The notes beneath the pieces were generated by a model. The model searched no databases and was not told the origin of the DNA. It saw only the letters and a program-made list of their open reading frames with translations. The position numbers and the translations under genes were made by a program. From Streptomyces sp. NBC_01445 (GTDB taxonomy: Bacteria; Actinomycetota; Actinomycetes; Streptomycetales; Streptomycetaceae): a stretch of DNA of 64,000 bases. This document shows, one piece after another, positions 60,624 to 64,000 of this stretch. The stretch is taken from assembly GCF_035918235.1 (NCBI RefSeq), contig NZ_CP109485.1, positions 744,001 through 808,000 of the forward strand, read 5' to 3'. The stretch's first letter is position 1. Each line of letters starts with the position of its first letter.

Positions 60624-61217
60624 CTACGCCCCGTGGTCAGCTTCCCGCGCCGCACGCTCGACCCGGCCTCGATAGTCCTCCCACCAGGCCGGGTCGTCCG
60701 AGGCCATGCTGTCGTTGCCCTTGCTCATCCCCGAGGCGCCGTCCAGGAGTTCGCGGATGATGTCGGCGTGGCCGGCGTGGCGATGCGTATCGGCGATGAC
60801 GCGTACGACGGCATGATTCAGCGTCACCTCGTCCCTGCCGCTGGGCCACCAGGGCACCTTGCCGACGGTGTCCAGCGGCAGCGCGTCGATCGTCGCGTCG
60901 GCATGCGCCCATGCGCGCCGATAGAGCTCCACGATGAACTCGCGTGACTCGTCGGCGGTGGCCCACATGTCCGCGTTGAGTTCTGCGCTCTCTTCGACCC
61001 AGGGCATGGGCTCACCGGACGGCCGCCCGAAGGTGTCACCGAGGTAGCCGAGTTCGACGCTGGCCACGTGCTTCACGAGGCCGAGCAGGTTGGTTCCGGT
61101 CGGTGTCAGCGGGCGGCGGATGTCGTACTCGGACAGCCCTTCGAGCTTCCACAGCAGGGCATCGCGGGCGGACTGCAGATAGAAGTGAAGGTCAGCTTTG
61201 GGCTCCGAAGCGTTCAT
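60624..61217 (-). CDS. DinB-family protein (DUF664-type)
   Basis: 197 residues from the ATG at 61217. MNASEPKADLHFYLQSARDALLWKLEGLSEYDIRRPLTPTGTNLLGLVKHVASVELGYLGDTFG is typical of DinB (four-helix, metal-binding His as in VKHVASVE), followed by HRHAGHADIIRELLDG with the other ligand candidates (HxxxH). In mycothiol-containing actinobacteria such proteins can be thiol transferases. It is convergent with the SDR upstream. Confidence 0.85.
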   Translation of the reverse strand: MNASEPKADLHFYLQSARDALLWKLEGLSEYDIRRPLTPTGTNLLGLVKHVASVELGYLGDTFGRPSGEPMPWVEESAELNADMWATADESREFIVELYRRAWAHADATIDALPLDTVGKVPWWPSGRDEVTLNHAVVRVIADTHRHAGHADIIRELLDGASGMSKGNDSMASDDPAWWEDYRGRVERAAREADHGA

Positions 61218-61369
61218 GGGGCCAGTCTGCCGCCCGCGCGATCGTCGTTCACCCTCGTCAGCGAACAATATGAACGCTACTGATCCCGTCATAGGTTTTC
61301 GGCTCGGCCGTCCCTAGCATCTCCCCCGCCGCGCAACGGTGCGCGCCGGGGTGACGAGGAGCAGGCCAC

Positions 61370-62851
61370 ATGGGCATGATGACCAGACGCATCACATCGG
61401 GTTTCCGCACGAGGTCCGTGTCCGGTCGGCGCCACCGACGCGCTGCGACGGTTGCAGGCATCGCGGGTCTGGTCGCCTGCGCGCTCCCCGTTCCGGCTTC
61501 CGCTTCGTCGGCTGCCCTCGCGAGCAGACCGGCCTCCACCGCCTGCCCCGCGAATCTGGCCGGGAAGGCGACCTGTTACACCGGCCGGGACTCGAACGGC
61601 GCCTACTACGCGATCGCCGTCCCCAAGACGTGGAACGGCTCGCTCGTGGTGCACGCCCACGGCGGCCCTGACCTCGGCGCGGGCTCCGACCCCGAGCGCA
61701 GCGTCGACGACCTGAACCGCTGGGCGGTGATGGTGGACGAGGGCTACGCCTGGGCCGGTTCGTCGTATCGGCGTGGTGGCTACGGGACGCGGATGGCGGC
61801 CGCCGACACCGAGAATCTGCGTCGCCTGTTCGTGGGTGAATTCGGCAACCCCAGGCGGACCTACGTGCACGGCCAGTCCTGGGGCGGCAATGTCGCCGCC
61901 AAGGTCGTCGAAACCTACGGCGCGGCAAAGCACGGCCCGTACGACGGAGCCCTTCTCACCAGCGGCGTTCTCGGCGGCGGTTCTCGCGGATACGACTACC
62001 GGGTCGACCTGCGCGTGGTCTATCAGTACTACTGCCGCAACCATCCCCGGCCCACCGAGCCTCAGTACCCGCTGTGGGAAGGGCTGCGCGCCGACTCGAC
62101 CATGACGGCCGCCGGGCTGCGGGCGCGCCTTCAGGAATGCACCGGGTACGCCTCCGAACCCAAGGAGCGGACGGCGACTCAGCAGCGCAACCTCGACGAC
62201 ATCCTCGCGGTCACGAAGATCCCCGAGCGCACCCTCGAGTCGCACCTGCGGTTCGCCACGTTCACGTTTCGCGACATCGTGCACAGCCGGCTCGGCGGGC
62301 GGAACCCCTTCAGCAATCAGGGCGTACGGTATTCCGGCTCCCACGACGACCGGGCGCTCAACGCCGGGGTCGAGCGGTTCTCGGCCGACCCGACCGCCGT
62401 ACGCGACCTCTCATACGACAGCGACCTCACCGGCAAGGTGACCATCCCCGTGCTCACCATGCACGCGATCGACGACCCCACCGCGTTCGTCGAGCACGAG
62501 GCGGCCTACCGTGCCAGTCTCCAAGGCGCCCACCGCGAGCGGCACTTGGTGCAGACGTTCACTCGGGAAAGCGAACACAGTGAGCTGAGCAACTCCGAGT
62601 ACGCCAACTCGATCACCGCACTGGACACCTGGGTGCGGACCGGGAAGAAGCCGACGCCGAACGCGATCGCGGCCTCGTGCGCCGCATTCGACGGCAGGTA
62701 CGGCACCGGCTGCTTCTACGACCCGAGCTTCTCCCCCAGCGCCTACGCGTCACGGGTCAACCCGCGTCCGGGTGGCCTGCGTTGGCCGGCCATGACCGCC
62801 GCCCAGGAGAAGACCTGGAGCCGGATCGACGGCGTGGGCATCGCACCCTGA
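61370..62851 (+). CDS. Secreted alpha/beta hydrolase
   Basis: 493 residues. N-terminal Arg-rich stretch and hydrophobic core (AATVAGIAGLVACALPVPASASSAALA) form a signal peptide. The nucleophile elbow is GQSWGG with Ser170; candidate acid and base are the Asp of LTMHAIDDPTAF and the His of ESEHSELSN. Cys pairs in TACPANL, KATCY, CAAFDGRYGTGCF suggest disulfides. It resembles extracellular peptidases or esterases but no substrate class is clear. GGAG lies about 9 nt before the ATG; another ATG follows at once. Confidence 0.8.
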   Translation: MGMMTRRITSGFRTRSVSGRRHRRAATVAGIAGLVACALPVPASASSAALASRPASTACPANLAGKATCYTGRDSNGAYYAIAVPKTWNGSLVVHAHGGPDLGAGSDPERSVDDLNRWAVMVDEGYAWAGSSYRRGGYGTRMAAADTENLRRLFVGEFGNPRRTYVHGQSWGGNVAAKVVETYGAAKHGPYDGALLTSGVLGGGSRGYDYRVDLRVVYQYYCRNHPRPTEPQYPLWEGLRADSTMTAAGLRARLQECTGYASEPKERTATQQRNLDDILAVTKIPERTLESHLRFATFTFRDIVHSRLGGRNPFSNQGVRYSGSHDDRALNAGVERFSADPTAVRDLSYDSDLTGKVTIPVLTMHAIDDPTAFVEHEAAYRASLQGAHRERHLVQTFTRESEHSELSNSEYANSITALDTWVRTGKKPTPNAIAASCAAFDGRYGTGCFYDPSFSPSAYASRVNPRPGGLRWPAMTAAQEKTWSRIDGVGIAP

Positions 62852-62869
62852 GACCACCGACGTGACCGC

Positions 62870-62906
62870 GATGCCACCGGGGGACGGCCCCACTCCCGGT
62901 GGCATC
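62870..62906. terminator. Hairpin between convergent genes, probable terminator
   Basis: 12-bp perfect arms (GATGCCACCGGG and its complement) with a 13-nt loop between the hydrolase and the convergent SDR; it overlaps the SDR stop codon. Confidence 0.7.
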
Positions 62907-63693
62907 ACACCGTGGTGATCATGCCTCCGTCGATGACGAAGTCGGAGCCGGTGACGTTTGCGGTTCGGTCGGAGGCCAGAAGCAGCACGAGCTCGGCGAC
63001 CTCCTCGGGGTGGGTGAAACGGCCGGTCGCGGCTTCCCGCGCGACGTGTTCGATGACCGCGTCCGCCTCAAGTCCCCCGGCCTGACCGACCGTTGCCGCT
63101 ACGCCGTCCTTCCCCAGCCACAGATCCGTGGCGACCGGACCCGGGCTGACCGTGTTGACGCGGATACCACTAGGCCCCAGCTCCTTGGACAGCGACTTGC
63201 TGAAGCTCAGCAGCGCCGCCTTCGCCGCGCAGTAGTCGATCACGAGCGGGTCGGGCAGGCGTGCGTTGATGGACGCCACCGTGATGATCGACCCGGCGGT
63301 GCGCTGGAGCATCAGCGGCAGCACCTCGCGGGTGGCGCGTACGGAGGCGAGGAAATTGATGTCCAGGGTGGTCGTCCAGTCCCGGTCGGTGACGGACGAG
63401 AAGCCACCGGTGCGTGTCCGGACCGCACCCACGTTGTTGACCAGGATGTCGGGCGGCCCGAAGGCGGAGCCCGCCGCCGAGACGAGCACGGCGGGCCCTT
63501 CGGGAGTCGCCAGATCCACCTCGACGGCCTGTACGGATCCTGTCCGGGCGAGGTCGGCCAGTTCGCCGCCCACGTGGCGCGCCCCGGCCGTCACGCGGAC
63601 CCCTTCGGCCACGAGGGCCTTGGTGATGGCCAGCCCGATGCCCTTGCTCGCACCGGTCACCACCGCGGCTCTGCCCTGCAGCTTCAATTCCAT
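62905..63693 (-). CDS. SDR-family oxidoreductase
   Basis: 262 residues with TGASKGIGLAITKALVAEGVRV, NNVGAV, catalytic YCAAKAALLSFSKSL and the closing FVIDGGM. Classical SDR; NVTGSDFVIDGG is typical of FabG-like oxidoreductases. It is convergent with the hydrolase and its upstream region (63694 on) holds no clear divergent gene. Confidence 0.9.
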   Translation of the reverse strand: MELKLQGRAAVVTGASKGIGLAITKALVAEGVRVTAGARHVGGELADLARTGSVQAVEVDLATPEGPAVLVSAAGSAFGPPDILVNNVGAVRTRTGGFSSVTDRDWTTTLDINFLASVRATREVLPLMLQRTAGSIITVASINARLPDPLVIDYCAAKAALLSFSKSLSKELGPSGIRVNTVSPGPVATDLWLGKDGVAATVGQAGGLEADAVIEHVAREAATGRFTHPEEVAELVLLLASDRTANVTGSDFVIDGGMITTV

Positions 63694-64000
63694 GGGACGC
63701 CTTTCTGCGCCGGGCGGCGAGAGAAAACCGCTTAAACGGGACGGCGTTTCACAATACGGACTCCTACGACGCGCACGGCGCGACGCGCGGCAAGGCCGTG
63801 CGGCGCCAAACGGGGGTCAACTTCAACGTGAGAACGTCATCGTCGCCAGGCGCTGGTCCGGCCTGCACGGCCTTTTTTTGGCGCAATCGGTCACGAGCAC
63901 TGCCCACTGTCCGGCGAAGGCGCCCCACAGCGTTCGCAACCCCGTCTCCCCCGGGGTCCGGAGTGTGAGGCAGTGCGTCTCCCGCCCAGGGGCGGCACAG
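63694..64000. other. Intergenic region, no gene recognised
   Basis: About 300 bp with no convincing coding region on either strand. It holds a short GGCC-TGCAC-GGCC hairpin followed by T7 (63860-63886), terminator-like for transcription from the left, though there is no gene just before it on the + strand. The sequence after it is ordinary and may lead to a gene outside the window. Confidence 0.4.

Noticed and set aside
63860..63890. Strong intrinsic terminator with T7
   Set aside because: The stem is only four base pairs and there is no plus-strand gene just before it.

Overview
High-GC DNA with high-GC codon bias, many GTG starts, leaderless starts, a 2-methylisoborneol (2-MIB)/encapsulin operon, an HGxxPAAW-type protein and a chloramphenicol phosphotransferase close to the Streptomyces venezuelae enzyme. 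Together these point to the chromosome of a Streptomyces, most likely an accessory-rich stretch rather than the conserved core. I saw no tRNA, rRNA, transposase, phage gene or CRISPR array.

Layout. 0-2.6 kb: end of a glycosyltransferase and a WS/DGAT-like acyltransferase. 2.9-13.5 kb: small stress and regulatory genes, mostly TetR or ArsR regulators beside oxidoreductases, with visible operators, plus a carbonic anhydrase lipoprotein, a methyltransferase and a decayed FAD monooxygenase. 14-26 kb: a nitrogen-scavenging island with an Asp/Glu/hydantoin racemase-like protein, an Mhp1-like NCS1 transporter, an MFS pump, carbamate kinase, the three subunits of an oxamate-type carbamoyltransferase (AllH/AllF/AllG; DUF2877, FdrA, DUF1116), a CodB-like permease and two GntR regulators. 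26-32.6 kb: six genes overlapping by ATGA: a cytosine-deaminase-like amidohydrolase and a complete oligopeptide-type ABC importer. 32.6-37 kb: adenine deaminase, an NCS2 purine permease and a LacI regulator. I infer that 14-37 kb imports and dismantles purines, ureides or related N-heterocycles, with carbamoyl phosphate turned into ATP by carbamate kinase.

38.4-42.4 kb: family 2B encapsulin shell, 2-MIB synthase, GPP 2-methyltransferase and a Nudix-like protein. 42.8-51.7 kb: a baeRF-type protein, a DUF1918 protein, cydAB (cytochrome bd), a broken cydDC pair and a YdeP/FdhF-like molybdopterin oxidoreductase. 51.8-64 kb: a CrtI-like oxidoreductase coupled to a DUF3556 membrane protein, a broken PucR-type regulator, a DUF4232 lipoprotein, a pirin fused in frame to an acetyltransferase across a G9 tract, an AhpD-like protein, chloramphenicol phosphotransferase, two SDRs, a DinB protein and a secreted alpha/beta hydrolase.

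Recurring theme: several genes are broken or re-framed by short indels (FAD monooxygenase, cydD, cydC, the PucR-type gene, the pirin/GNAT junction, the MFS N-terminus at a 7-bp repeat). Some may be real decay or slippage switches and some could be sequencing errors; the raw reads would decide.
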